Source: Roseateles violae
Lineage (GTDB): Bacteria > Pseudomonadota > Gammaproteobacteria > Burkholderiales > Burkholderiaceae_C
Reading direction: 5' to 3'
Assembly: GCF_030410485.1 (NCBI RefSeq)
Contig: NZ_JAUHHC010000001.1
Location: 620,001 to 684,000 of the forward strand
DNA: 64,000 bases
Within the stretch, counting starts at the first letter, position 1. Every line of letters begins with the position of its first letter. The translations under genes and the position numbers were made by a program. Below are positions 25,412 to 34,521 of this stretch, piece after piece. The notes below the pieces were generated by a model, which saw only the letters and a list, made by a program, of their open reading frames with translations, ran no database searches and was not told where the DNA came from.

Positions 25412-26221
25412 TCAATGCCCGCGTTTCGCCGCGTCCGGATGCTTGCGAAAGCCTTCCTTGACCGAGGCCTCGATCACCTCGTAAAGCGGCTTGATCAGCG
25501 GCCGCAACTCGGCGACCACCTTGCTGGAGCTGAGCACCGAGGGAACGCGGGTGCCGCGGTGCTCGATGGTGCCGCCGATCGAGCGGATGTCGAAGCCGAT
25601 GCGGTTGAAGTGCGCCGCCAGACGCGGCTCGGTCAGCACGAACACATGCTCGACGCCCATATGGCGGGCGATCGCCGCCGCGCCCAGATAGAGGCTGACC
25701 GGGATGAAGGGAAAACGCGGCATGCCGGCGTTGCTGCCGAAGTCGTCCTCGGCCAGTGCCATCGGCGTGCCGGACTCGCCCTTGCGCTGCCGGAAGCTGT
25801 TGACGACGGCCAGCCGCGAGACCTCGCCGATGGTGTCGCGCGGCAGGGCCGCCGGGTCGACCAGCTGGCGGTCGATCACGTCTGCGCAGCTGATCTCCAT
25901 CGGCAGCAGCGTGGCGGGCGCCTCGGGCTGGGTCAGGATCAGCCGCGTGCAGCCGACCGCCAGGCCGCTGTCGCGGCGGCGCAGCAGGCAGTGAATCGAA
26001 TGCTCGTCGTAGGCATCGGTCTCCATGCCGTCCTCGCGCACCGGCTCCCAGCCGAGGTCGCGGCAGTAGACCTCGTGCCTGATCCGATAGACCTCTTGCT
26101 TGCTGGCCGTGTCCAGCGCCGGCTCGAGCTTGAACAGCTCATTGAAGGTGCCTCCCAGATTCCTTCGGCTGGAAGAGGGGTTCACGGCGAATCCTTGCGT
26201 ATCGGTTGGCTTGGCTTGCAT
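25412..26221 (-). CDS. PEP-CTERM/exosortase system-associated acyltransferase, 269 aa
   Basis: GNAT-like fold resembling autoinducer-synthase/N-acyl amino acid synthases: VYRIRHEVYCRDLGWEPVRE (the R-x-x-VY-C region), DEHSIHCLLRRRDSGLAVGC, RLILTQPE, GEVSRLAVVNSFRQRK and LYLGAAAIARHMGVEHVFVLTEPRL. This combination identifies the exosortase-associated acyltransferase family, which probably makes N-acyl amino acids or modifies exopolysaccharide. No exosortase gene is nearby, but a PEP-CTERM protein is encoded at 51060-51632. Confidence 0.88.
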   Translation of the reverse strand: MQAKPTDTQGFAVNPSSSRRNLGGTFNELFKLEPALDTASKQEVYRIRHEVYCRDLGWEPVREDGMETDAYDEHSIHCLLRRRDSGLAVGCTRLILTQPEAPATLLPMEISCADVIDRQLVDPAALPRDTIGEVSRLAVVNSFRQRKGESGTPMALAEDDFGSNAGMPRFPFIPVSLYLGAAAIARHMGVEHVFVLTEPRLAAHFNRIGFDIRSIGGTIEHRGTRVPSVLSSSKVVAELRPLIKPLYEVIEASVKEGFRKHPDAAKRGH

Positions 26222-26384
26222 GCGGGCCTCGGCTGCCCGGCGAACATGCCGCCGGGTCTCAAGGTCCGAGTCTAGGGGTCTGATGATGACAGAAGCACAA
26301 ATAAGTCACGAGGTTCCGATGCAATTCGGGGTTTGTCCTGATGCTCGAATCGGGGGTGTGCAGGCCCTGGCTCGCTTCGCCCGG

Positions 26385-27983
26385 TCAGTGTGAAGGCGCG
26401 GGTACGTTCCAGCGCCGTGTGACGTCGCCGCGCTCGTTGATGCTCTCCAGATGGACGCCGAAACCCCACAGCCGCGCCACATGCTTGAGCACCTCCTGCG
26501 CGCCGTCGTGCAGCGGCCGGTTCATATGCTGCGTATGGCGCAGGGTCAGCGAGCGGTCTCCGCGCAGATTGACGTTCCAGACCTGGATGTTCGGCTCGCG
26601 GGTGCTGAGGTCGTACTGCCGCGACAGCGCCTCGCGCACATGCTGGTAGCCGAGCTCGTCGTGGATGGCCGAGATCTCGTATTCGCTCTCGGCCTCGTCG
26701 TCGACGATGGAAAACAGGCGGAACTCGCGCATCAGATGCGGGCTCAGATACTGGCCGATGAAGCTCTCGTCCTTGAAGTTGCGCATCGCATGGTCCAGCG
26801 TCGGCAGCCAGTCGCGGCCGGCCAGATCGGGGAACCAGCGGCGGTCCTCCTCGGTCGGGTGCTCGCAGATGCGCTTGATGTCGGTGTACATCGCGAAGCC
26901 CAGCGCATAGGGATTCAGATTCGCCATCGGCTGCTGCGCGATCACATTGGTGTGCGACTTCAGCCACTCGATCATCATCCCGTCGCTCAGATAGCCGTCG
27001 TCGTACATCTGGTTCAGCAGCCGGTGATGCCAGAAGGTGGCCCAACCCTCGTTCATCACCTGGGTCTGGCGCTGCGGATAAAAGTACTGCGCGATCTTGC
27101 GCACGATGCGGACGATTTCCCGCTGCCAGGGCTCCAAGAGCGGCGCGTTCTTCTCGATGAAGTAGAGGAGGTTCTCCTGCGGCTCCTCGGGGAAGCGTCG
27201 CAAGGCGGCCGCCTCCGCCGCTGCGTCGGCCTTTCTGGGCAGGGTGCGCCAGAGCTCGTTGATCTGCTGCTGCGCATGCGCCTCGCGATCGGCCAGGCGC
27301 GCCTTCTCCTGCGCCAGCGAAAGCTTGGCCGGGCGGCGGTAGCGGTCGACGCCATGGTTCATCAGCGCATGGCAGGAATCGAGCAGGGTCTCGACCGCAT
27401 CGACGCCATGGCGCTCCTCGCATTCGGCGACGAAGTTCTTCGCATAGACGAGGTAGTCGATGATGGAGGAGGCATCGGTCCACATGCGGAACAGGTAGTT
27501 GCCCTTGAAGAAGCTGTTGTGGCCGTAGCAGGCATGGGCGATGACCAGGGCCTGCATCGCCATCGTGTTCTCCTCCATCAGGTAGGCGATGCAGGGATCG
27601 GAGTTGATGACGATCTCGTAGGCCAGGCCCATCTGGCCGCGCTTGTAGTTGCGTTCGGTGGCGATGAACTCCTTGCCATAGCTCCAATGCCGGTAATTGA
27701 CCGGCATGCCGACCGAGGCATAGGCATCCATCATCTGCTCGGCCGTGATGACCTCCAGCTGGTTCGGGTAGGTGTCCAGGCCGAAGCGCTCGGCGGTCGC
27801 GCGGATGACCTCGTGGTACTGGTCGATCAGCTCGAAGGTCCAGTCGCTGGGCGAGGGCAGCGGCAGGGTCGGGCGGTTGGCCAGCGGCTTCATCCGCAGC
27901 AGCGGCTGCTTGCTGCGGCGGCCGCCGTATTCGTCGTTGAGCGGCGCGACGCCGATCGCGCGACGGTTCTCCAGCGAAGTCAT
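26385..27983 (-). CDS. SpoVR family protein (YcgB-like), 532 aa
   Basis: Full-length SpoVR: LPSPSDWTFELIDQYHEVI, YPNQLEVITAEQMMDAYAS, GMPVNYRHWSYGKEFIATE, the highly conserved YEIVINSDPCIAYLMEENTM, AHACYGHNSFFKGNYLF, QVMNEGWATFWHHRL and NPYALGFAMYTDIKRI. AAGGAAGGAG precedes the ATG, which overlaps the yeaH-like stop. In non-sporulating proteobacteria SpoVR is always near prkA and yeaH and takes part in stationary-phase or nitrogen-stress responses; its biochemistry is unclear. Confidence 0.95.
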   Translation of the reverse strand: MTSLENRRAIGVAPLNDEYGGRRSKQPLLRMKPLANRPTLPLPSPSDWTFELIDQYHEVIRATAERFGLDTYPNQLEVITAEQMMDAYASVGMPVNYRHWSYGKEFIATERNYKRGQMGLAYEIVINSDPCIAYLMEENTMAMQALVIAHACYGHNSFFKGNYLFRMWTDASSIIDYLVYAKNFVAECEERHGVDAVETLLDSCHALMNHGVDRYRRPAKLSLAQEKARLADREAHAQQQINELWRTLPRKADAAAEAAALRRFPEEPQENLLYFIEKNAPLLEPWQREIVRIVRKIAQYFYPQRQTQVMNEGWATFWHHRLLNQMYDDGYLSDGMMIEWLKSHTNVIAQQPMANLNPYALGFAMYTDIKRICEHPTEEDRRWFPDLAGRDWLPTLDHAMRNFKDESFIGQYLSPHLMREFRLFSIVDDEAESEYEISAIHDELGYQHVREALSRQYDLSTREPNIQVWNVNLRGDRSLTLRHTQHMNRPLHDGAQEVLKHVARLWGFGVHLESINERGDVTRRWNVPAPSH

Positions 27984-29260
27984 GGGGGGGCTCCTTCCTT
28001 CCTGAACAAGTCCCGGAAGACCGGATAGATCTGCGCCACCTCGGTGGCCTTGCGCATCGCGAAGTGGCGCGACTCCTCGCTGAGCTTGCTGTACTCCTCC
28101 CACAGGTTCTGCTCGGCCTCGGCCACCTGAACGTAGGCAAAGTAGCGGCACAGCGGCAGGATCTGCCGCGCCAGCAGCTCGCGGCAGCGGCCGCTGTCGT
28201 GGTGCCAGTTGTCGCCATCGCTGGCCTGGGCGCCGTAGATATTCCACTCGTTGCTCGGATAGCGGGCGCGGATGATCTCCTCCATCAGCACCAGGGCCGA
28301 GGAGACGACGGTGCCGCCGGTCTCGGTGGCGTGGAAGAAGTTCTGCTCGTCGACCTCCTGCGCCTGCGTGTGGTGGCGGATGAAGACGACGTCGATCTTG
28401 TCGTAATGCCGGGTCAGGAAGAGGTAGAGCAGGATGAAGAAGCGCTTGGCCAGGTCCTTGCGCCCCTCGTCCATCGAGCCCGACACGTCCATCAGGCAGA
28501 ACATCACCGCGCGGCTGGTCGGCATCGGCACCCGCACCCGGTTGCGGAAGCGCAGATCGATCGGGTCGAGGAAGGGGATGGCCTTGAGCCGGCCGCGCAG
28601 ATGGACGATGCGCGCCTCGGTCTCCAGCAGCATGCGCTGGACCTCGTGGTCGTTCGGGTTCTCGTGCTGCAGCAGGGCCAGCCGCTCCTCCAGCTCGAGC
28701 AGCTCGCGCCGCTTGTCGGTGCCCAGCGCGATGCGCCGGCCCAGGGCGCCGCGCATCGAGCGCACCACATGCAGATTGGTCGGCATGCCGTCGTTGGTGA
28801 AGCCGGCGCGCTGGCTCTTCCATTCGGGCGTCTCGGCCAGCTGGGTGCGCTCCAGATTCGGCAGCGCCAGGTCCTCGAAGAAGACCTGCATGAACTCTTC
28901 CTTGGTGAGGTGGAAAACGAAGTCGTCCTCGCCCTCGCCGGAATCGCTGGCCTGGCCGCCGCCCTGGCCCTGGCCGCCACCCTGCGGCTTGGCGACGCGG
29001 TCGCCCTTCACGTACTCGGCATTGCCGGGCCGCACGACCTCGCGCACGCCGCCCTCGCCATGGCCGAAGATGGGTTCGGTCAGGTCCTTCTTCGGGATGT
29101 GCACATCCTCGCCGCGCTCCATATCGCGGATGCCGCGGCCGTCGACCGCGCGCCGCACCGCCTCGCGGATCTGGTCCTTGTGGCGGCGCAGAAAGCGCTC
29201 GCGGTTGCCGATCGACTTGTTCTTGCCCGACAGCCGGCGATCGATGATTTGCTGAAGCAT
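27980..29260 (-). CDS. yeaH: UPF0229 / YeaH family protein, 426 aa
   Basis: AAAGGAG before ATG 29260 fixes the start (MLQQIIDRRLSGKNKSIGNR). The N-terminus has RRHKDQIREAVRRAV and a Gly/Gln-rich linker (KPQGGGQGQGGGQ); the C-terminal half is a von Willebrand A-like domain, VMFCLMDVSGSMDEGRKDLA, a MIDAS-type D-x-S-x-S metal site, and HATETGGTVVSSAL. Usual YeaH length. It is the middle gene of prkA-yeaH-spoVR and overlaps the spoVR start by ATGA. Thought to work with the PrkA kinase in stress signalling. Confidence 0.95.
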   Translation of the reverse strand: MLQQIIDRRLSGKNKSIGNRERFLRRHKDQIREAVRRAVDGRGIRDMERGEDVHIPKKDLTEPIFGHGEGGVREVVRPGNAEYVKGDRVAKPQGGGQGQGGGQASDSGEGEDDFVFHLTKEEFMQVFFEDLALPNLERTQLAETPEWKSQRAGFTNDGMPTNLHVVRSMRGALGRRIALGTDKRRELLELEERLALLQHENPNDHEVQRMLLETEARIVHLRGRLKAIPFLDPIDLRFRNRVRVPMPTSRAVMFCLMDVSGSMDEGRKDLAKRFFILLYLFLTRHYDKIDVVFIRHHTQAQEVDEQNFFHATETGGTVVSSALVLMEEIIRARYPSNEWNIYGAQASDGDNWHHDSGRCRELLARQILPLCRYFAYVQVAEAEQNLWEEYSKLSEESRHFAMRKATEVAQIYPVFRDLFRKEGAPP

Positions 29261-29274
29261 CGAGTCAAGCTCCT

Positions 29275-31197
29275 TTAGCTGCTCTTGCGCACCCTCAGGT
29301 ACCACTCGCACAGCAGACGCACCTGCTTGGCCGTGTAGCCCTTGTTGACCATGCGGTTGACGAAGTCCTCGTGCTTCTTGGCCTCGTCGGCGCTGGCCTT
29401 GGCGTTGAAGCTGATCACCGGCAGCAACTCCTCGGTGTTGGAGAACATCTTCTTCTCGATCACCGTGCGCAGCTTCTCGTAGCTGGTCCAGGCCGGGTTC
29501 TTGCCGGCGTTGTTGGCGCGCGCGCGCAGCACGAAGTTGACGATCTCGTTGCGGAAGTCCTTGGGGTTGCTGATGCCGGCCGGCTTCTCGATCTTCTCCA
29601 GCTCGGCGTTCAGCGCCGAACGGTCGAAGACCTCGCCGGTATCGGTGTCGCGGTACTCCTGGTCCTGGATCCAGTAGTCGGCATAGGTGACGTAGCGGTC
29701 GAAGATGTTCTGGCCGTACTCGCTATAGCTTTCCAGATAGGCGGTCTGGATCTCCTTGCCGATGAACTCGGCGTAGCGCGGTGACAAGGCCTCCTTGATG
29801 AAGCCGATGTACTTCTCCTCGAACTCCTTCGGGAACTGCTCGCGCTCGATCTGCTGCTCCAGCACATACATCAGATGGACCGGATTGGCCGCCACCTCGG
29901 CGCTGTCGAAGTTGAAGACCTTGGACAGGATCTTGTAGGCGAAGCGCGTGCTGATGCCGCTCATGCCCTCGTCGACACCGGCATAGTCGCGGTACTCCTG
30001 GTAGCTCTTCGCGCGCGGGTCGGTGTCCTTCAGGTTCTCGCCGTCGTAGACCAGCATCTTCGAATACAGCGAGCTGTTCTCGGGCTCCTTCAGCCGGGTC
30101 AGGATCGCGAACTGGCTCATCATCTTCAGGGTGCCGGGCGCGCACTTGGCATAGGCCAGCGAGGAGCCGCGGATCAGCTTCTCGTAGATCTTGATCTCCT
30201 CGCTGACGCGCAGGCAGTAGGGCACCTTGACGATGTAGATGCGGTCGAGGAAGGCCTCGTTGTTCTTGTTGTTGCGGAAGGTCTTCCACTCGCTCTCGTT
30301 GCTGTGCGCCAGCACGATGCCGTCGAAGGGCACGGCGCCGAAGCCCTCGGTGCCCTTGTAGTTGCCTTCCTGCGTCGCCGTCAGCAACGGGTGCAGCACC
30401 TTGATCGGCGCCTTGAACATCTCGACGAACTCCAGCAGGCCCTGGTTGGCCAGACACAGGCCGCCCGAATAGCTGTAGGCATCGGGATCGTCCTGCGCAT
30501 AGGTCTCGAGCTTGCGGATGTCGACCTTGCCGACCAGCGAGGAGATGTCCTGGTTGTTCTCGTCGCCGGGCTCGGTCTTGGAGACGGCGATCTGCTTGAG
30601 CACGCTGGGGTACTTCTTGACCACCTTGAAGCGGCGGATGTCGCCGCCGTATTCGTCCAGGCGCTTGACCGCCCAGGGGCTCAGGATGCGGTTCAGATAG
30701 CGGCGCGGAATGCCGAACTCCTGCTCCAGCAGCGGCCCGTCCTCCAGCGCGTCGAACAGGCCCAGGGGGCTCTCGTTTACGGGCGAGCCCTGCAGCGCGT
30801 AGAAGGGCACCTGTTCCATCAGCTGCTTGAGCCGCTCGGCGATCGAGCTCTTGCCGCCGCCGACCGGGCCCAAGAGATAGAGGATCTGCTTCTTTTCCTC
30901 CAGGCCCTGTGCGGCATGGCGGAAATAGCTGACGACCTGCTCGATCGCGTCCTCCATGCCATAGAACTCGGCGAAGGCCGGATAGATCTTGATCGTCTTG
31001 TTGGCGAAGATGCGCGACAGCCGCGGATCGTTGCGCGTGTCGACCATCTGCGGCTCGCCGATCGCCTGCAGCATGCGCTCCGCTGCGGTTGCGTAAGCGA
31101 GGGGATTGCGCTTGCACTCGGCGAGGTAGTCCTCCAGCGAGAGCTCCTCGACCCGGGTGCGTTCGTAGCGTTCTGCGAACTTGCTGATCACGTCCAT
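29275..31197 (-). CDS. prkA: PrkA serine protein kinase (YeaG-like)
   Basis: 640 aa, standard length. AGGAGGT precedes ATG 31197. An AAA-type ATP-binding domain shows Walker A GPVGGGKSS (residues 110-118) and IVLAHSNESEW; the PrkA C-terminal kinase-like domain follows with RFAYKILSKVFNFD, YIGFIKEALSPRYAEFIGKEI and FRNEIVNFVLRARANNAGKNP. YeaG/PrkA is an AAA-linked serine kinase or protease induced by starvation. First gene of a three-gene operon (15-base gap to yeaH). A sigma-54-like promoter lies about 300 bases upstream. Confidence 0.96.
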   Translation of the reverse strand: MDVISKFAERYERTRVEELSLEDYLAECKRNPLAYATAAERMLQAIGEPQMVDTRNDPRLSRIFANKTIKIYPAFAEFYGMEDAIEQVVSYFRHAAQGLEEKKQILYLLGPVGGGKSSIAERLKQLMEQVPFYALQGSPVNESPLGLFDALEDGPLLEQEFGIPRRYLNRILSPWAVKRLDEYGGDIRRFKVVKKYPSVLKQIAVSKTEPGDENNQDISSLVGKVDIRKLETYAQDDPDAYSYSGGLCLANQGLLEFVEMFKAPIKVLHPLLTATQEGNYKGTEGFGAVPFDGIVLAHSNESEWKTFRNNKNNEAFLDRIYIVKVPYCLRVSEEIKIYEKLIRGSSLAYAKCAPGTLKMMSQFAILTRLKEPENSSLYSKMLVYDGENLKDTDPRAKSYQEYRDYAGVDEGMSGISTRFAYKILSKVFNFDSAEVAANPVHLMYVLEQQIEREQFPKEFEEKYIGFIKEALSPRYAEFIGKEIQTAYLESYSEYGQNIFDRYVTYADYWIQDQEYRDTDTGEVFDRSALNAELEKIEKPAGISNPKDFRNEIVNFVLRARANNAGKNPAWTSYEKLRTVIEKKMFSNTEELLPVISFNAKASADEAKKHEDFVNRMVNKGYTAKQVRLLCEWYLRVRKSS

Positions 31198-31502
31198 GCT
31201 CGACCTCCTGTTGGGGTCCAGAGACGCGGGGCGCAGCGCGCCCGGCATCTGCTGGGAAGTTCTGATGGCACCCCGACCGCGGGTGCGAGGCGTCATCAGA
31301 GCTTTCCGAGATCCGACGTGGACAGCTTCAACGCAGGGCTCGATGGGCGGTATGAACCGTGCCTGTCTTCCTCAACAGTTGGAACCCACCAAGCGTTGAC
31401 ACCATGCTACGCCGAACTGGCGTGGCCGGTGTAGGCAACACCTGGCACCTGTTGCGCTTAACCTCACCCTCGAATGGGTGGTGGGCGCATGTTCCGATCC
31501 CA

Positions 31503-31518
31503 TGCATTCGGCGTGCCA
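31503..31518 (-). promoter_or_regulatory. Sigma-54-like promoter for the prkA operon
   Basis: Minus-strand sequence TGGCACGCCGAATGCA matches the -24/-12 consensus TGGCACG-N4-TTGCW at all but one base and with correct GG-GC spacing. It points at prkA, leaving a leader of about 290 bases. The E. coli yeaGH operon is known to be under sigma-54/NtrC control, which agrees. The 423-base gap 31198-31620 otherwise holds only the parB terminator. Confidence 0.5.
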
Positions 31519-31544
31519 GCCATGGCCTTGGCCCCAGGGACGGT

Positions 31545-31574
31545 AACAAAAAAGCCGTGAAGGGCTCACGGCTT
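31545..31574 (-). terminator. Rho-independent terminator of parB
   Basis: Stem AAGCCGTGA/TCACGGCTT with a 5-base loop, followed on the minus strand by TTTTTTGTTACC. Confidence 0.9.
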
Positions 31575-31620
31575 CGAGAAGCGCTTTGCGCGCGCGGTGC
31601 TTTGCTTAGCTGGCGATTGT

Positions 31621-32532
31621 TTATGCCTGCGGCCCGCGCAGGCGGTCGATCAGGCCGTTGAGCTCGTCCAGCGAGCCGAACTGGATGGACAGTTCGCCCT
31701 GTTCGCCGCGCTTGGTGCGCTTCTTCACCCGGATCTCGACCTGTGCGGTCAGCAGATCGGACAGCTCCTCCTCGAGGCTCAGCACATCGCGGCTCTTGTC
31801 GCCGCGCACGCGCAGCAGCGGCTTCTGGCGGCCGGCGCCGGCGCGCGCCACCAGGCGCTCGGCCTCGCGCACGCTCAGCTTCTTGGCCGCGATCTCGGTG
31901 GCCGTGGTGATCTGCTGCGCGCCTTCCAGCGGCAGCAGCGCGCGTGCATGGCCCATGTCCAGGTCGCCGGCCATCAGCATGTTCTGCACCGGCGCGGCCA
32001 GTTGCAGCAGGCGCAAGAGATTGCTAGCAGCGCTGCGCGAGCGGCCGACCGCCTGCGCCGCCTGCTCGTGGGTCAGATGGAATTCGTTGACCAGGCGCTG
32101 CAGGCCCTGCGCCTCTTCGAGCGGGTTCAGGTCCTCGCGCTGGATGTTCTCGATCAGCGCCATCGCGGCGGCGGCCTCGTCGGGTACCGCCTTGACCAGC
32201 ACCGGCACCTCGCGCAGACCGGCCAGCTTGGCGGCACGGAAGCGCCGCTCGCCGGCGATGATCTCGTAGGCCACATGCCCGTTCGGCGTGATCGGCCGCA
32301 CCAGGATGGGCTGCATGATGCCCTGGCCCTTGATGCTCTCGGCCAGCTCGTACAGTGAACCCTCATCCATGCGCGTGCGTGGCTGGTACTTGCCGGCCTG
32401 CATCTGCTCCAGCTTCAGGGTGCCGGGTTCGCCGTCGCGGCCGGACGGGACCGGCGCCGGGTTGTCGCTGACCTTGGGGCCCAGCAGCGCCTCCAGGCCC
32501 AGGCCGAGGCCTTTGGGTTTTTTCGTGACCAT
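31621..32532 (-). CDS. parB: Chromosome partitioning protein ParB (Spo0J)
   Basis: 303 aa. N-terminal KGLGLGLEALLG is the ParA-interaction segment; QYPRT-like KYQPRTRMDEGSL, then the CTP-binding motif GERRFRAAK (residues 94-102) and ENIQREDLNPLEEA, then the helix-turn-helix LTHEQAAQAVGRSRSAASNLLRL that reads parS. The C-terminal dimer domain follows. ParB loads on parS as a CTP-dependent clamp and drives origin segregation with ParA. Two parS matches lie at 36192 and 37347. Confidence 0.96.
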   Translation of the reverse strand: MVTKKPKGLGLGLEALLGPKVSDNPAPVPSGRDGEPGTLKLEQMQAGKYQPRTRMDEGSLYELAESIKGQGIMQPILVRPITPNGHVAYEIIAGERRFRAAKLAGLREVPVLVKAVPDEAAAAMALIENIQREDLNPLEEAQGLQRLVNEFHLTHEQAAQAVGRSRSAASNLLRLLQLAAPVQNMLMAGDLDMGHARALLPLEGAQQITTATEIAAKKLSVREAERLVARAGAGRQKPLLRVRGDKSRDVLSLEEELSDLLTAQVEIRVKKRTKRGEQGELSIQFGSLDELNGLIDRLRGPQA

Positions 32533-32546
32533 GGCGCGATTGTCCC

Positions 32547-33083
32547 CTACCGCTGCAGTTCGGCCAGCAGGGCCTGACCCTCGGGCCAGTCGCCCAGTCC
32601 GGACTCGCTGTTCAGATGACCGCGCGGGCCGGCCAGCAGCAGTTGCGCGCCCCAGTCGGCCGCCATCTGCGTGGCGCGCTCGGGCGCGCAGAAGGGGTCG
32701 TCGCCGCTGACGACGGCGATGCTGGGAAAGGGCAGGCGGCTGCGGCGTATCGGCCGCCAGTTATGCAGCTGCGGCGGCGTGTCGGTGCGCTCGGTGTCCG
32801 GCGGCGCGACCAGCAGCGCGCCGGCGACGCGCTCGGCATGGCGCGTGTGCTCGGCCCAGCTGGCCACCAGCTGGCAGCCGAGCGAATGGGCGACCAGCAG
32901 CGCCGGTCGAGGGTCGGCCAGCAGCACCTCCTCCAGCCGTGCCATCCAGTCGCCGCGGCGCGGCCATTGCCAGTCGGCCTGCTCCACCCGCTGATAGCCG
33001 AACAGCCGCTCCCAGCGGCTTTGCCAATGCGCGGGGTCGGAGTTCAACCAGCCGGGCAATAGCAGTACACGTCGATCATCCAT
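32547..33083 (-). CDS. RBBP9/YdeN-family serine hydrolase, 178 aa
   Basis: Small alpha/beta hydrolase: [20 protein letters not shown], nucleophile elbow [12 protein letters not shown], catalytic Asp in VVSGDDPFC and His in [19 protein letters not shown]. This is the RBBP9 family with an intact Ser-Asp-His triad. Physiological substrate unknown. It sits 14 bases upstream of parB on the same strand and probably shares its transcript, a position seen in related genomes by my recollection only. Confidence 0.9.
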   Translation of the reverse strand: MDDRRVLLLPGWLNSDPAHWQSRWERLFGYQRVEQADWQWPRRGDWMARLEEVLLADPRPALLVAHSLGCQLVASWAEHTRHAERVAGALLVAPPDTERTDTPPQLHNWRPIRRSRLPFPSIAVVSGDDPFCAPERATQMAADWGAQLLLAGPRGHLNSESGLGDWPEGQALLAELQR

Positions 33084-33136
33084 CGTTTGGCTTTATGCTT
33101 TCGGTCCTTCGATTCGATTGTGCTGGAGAAGTAGTC

Positions 33137-34078
33137 ATGACTTACAAGGTGTTTGTGGATGGACAAGAGGGCACGACGGGCCTGCGCATTCATGAATACC
33201 TGGCCGCGCGCGGCGATATCGAGGTGCTGCGCATCGATGCCGACAAGCGCAAGGACGCGGCCGAACGCTCGCGCCTGCTGAACGCGGCCGACGTGGCGTT
33301 TCTGTGCCTGCCCGATGTCGCCTCGCGCGAGGCGGCCTTCATGGTGAACAACTCCAACACCTGCCTGATCGATGCCAGCACCGCGCATCGGACGACGCCC
33401 GGCTGGGCCTTCGGCCTGCCCGAGCTCGACCGCGGCCAGCGCACGAAGATCCGCGGCGCCAAGCGCATCGCCAATCCGGGCTGCCATGCGAGCGCCTTCA
33501 TCCTAGCCGTGCGGCCGCTGGTCGATGCCGGCCTCTTGAGCCCGGACGCGCTGATCTCGGCCACCTCGATCACCGGGTATTCGGGTGGCGGCAAGAGCAT
33601 GATCGCCCAGTACGAAGCGGCAAGTGAGCCCAAGCTCACTTCGCCGCGCCCCTATGCGCTGGGCCTGACCCACAAGCACCTGCCCGAGATGATGGCCCAC
33701 ACCGGCCTGAAGAACGCGCCGGTCTTCATGCCCATCGTCGGCAATTTCTACAAGGGCCTGGCCGTCACCGTGCCGCTGCACCTGAGCCAGCTGCGCGCCG
33801 GCGCGCGCCCGGAGGATGTCCAGCAGGCATTGGCCGCGCATTACGAGGGCGAGCGCTTCGTCCGCGTGCTGCCGCTGCGCGACCCGGCCACGCTGGAAGA
33901 GGGCGCCTTCGACGTGCAGGCCTGCAACGACACCAATCGCGTCGATCTGGCCGTGTTCGGCAACGATCAGCAGATCCTGCTAATGGCCCGCCTGGACAAT
34001 CTGGGCAAGGGCGCCAGCGGCGCCGCCGTGCAGGCGATGAACGTCCATCTGGGCGTCGACGAAGGCCTGGGGCTTTGA
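33137..34078 (+). CDS. argC: N-acetyl-gamma-glutamyl-phosphate reductase, short (type 2) form
   Basis: 313 aa. [20 protein letters not shown] is the NADP-binding start (type-2 ArgC has this diverged loop), [16 protein letters not shown], then the active-site Cys in [27 protein letters not shown], and the catalytic-type His region [15 protein letters not shown] sits 8 bases before ATG. The enzyme reduces N-acetylglutamyl phosphate to the semialdehyde in arginine synthesis. It lies on the opposite strand between the two par genes. A second, type-1 argC elsewhere cannot be judged from this window. Confidence 0.94.
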   Translation: MTYKVFVDGQEGTTGLRIHEYLAARGDIEVLRIDADKRKDAAERSRLLNAADVAFLCLPDVASREAAFMVNNSNTCLIDASTAHRTTPGWAFGLPELDRGQRTKIRGAKRIANPGCHASAFILAVRPLVDAGLLSPDALISATSITGYSGGGKSMIAQYEAASEPKLTSPRPYALGLTHKHLPEMMAHTGLKNAPVFMPIVGNFYKGLAVTVPLHLSQLRAGARPEDVQQALAAHYEGERFVRVLPLRDPATLEEGAFDVQACNDTNRVDLAVFGNDQQILLMARLDNLGKGASGAAVQAMNVHLGVDEGLGL

Positions 34079-34512
34079 CCGAGGACGCCGGCCGGCGTTG
34101 GTCGCAAGAGCTGGCCCCCGCCGACGCGGCGCGCGTCCGCGATGGCGTCACCGCCTACGGCCGCGCGCTGGCCGCCGGCGGCCAGGCGCAGGACATTGCC
34201 TGCGGGCTGCATGACGAGCAGGGCCGCCTGATCGCCGGCGCGCTGGGCCGCACCGAATTCCGCCGCCTGTTCATCAACTACCTGTGGGTGGACGAGGAAC
34301 TGCGCGGCCATGGCCTGGGCAGCGAGCTGCTGCGCCGGCTGGAGGCGCAGGCGCTCAAGCGCGGCTGCGTCGATGCGCTGATCGAGACCCTGTCGGACCG
34401 CCATGCCGAGCTTTACGAGCGTCTGGGCTACGCGATGATGGCCCATGTGCACGACTATGTGCCGGGCTTCACCCGCTACATCCTGATCAAGGTCTGGCGG
34501 CCGCGCGACTGA
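34075..34512 (+). CDS. GNAT-family N-acetyltransferase, 145 aa
   Basis: TTG start overlapping the argC stop (TTGA), so translationally coupled. The acetyl-CoA loop is [22 protein letters not shown] (R-x-x-G-x-G type) after [10 protein letters not shown], and AELYERLGY closes motif B. Short single-domain GNAT; the substrate is unknown. Coupling to argC may mean a link to arginine or N-acetyl metabolism, but that is inference. Confidence 0.88.
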   Translation: MTEDAGRRWSQELAPADAARVRDGVTAYGRALAAGGQAQDIACGLHDEQGRLIAGALGRTEFRRLFINYLWVDEELRGHGLGSELLRRLEAQALKRGCVDALIETLSDRHAELYERLGYAMMAHVHDYVPGFTRYILIKVWRPRD

Positions 34513-34521
34513 GGGCTGCGT

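Noticed and set aside
26385-29260. Sporulation genes, because of SpoVR
   Set aside because: SpoVR with PrkA and YeaH is common in non-sporulating proteobacteria, and no other sporulation gene is present.
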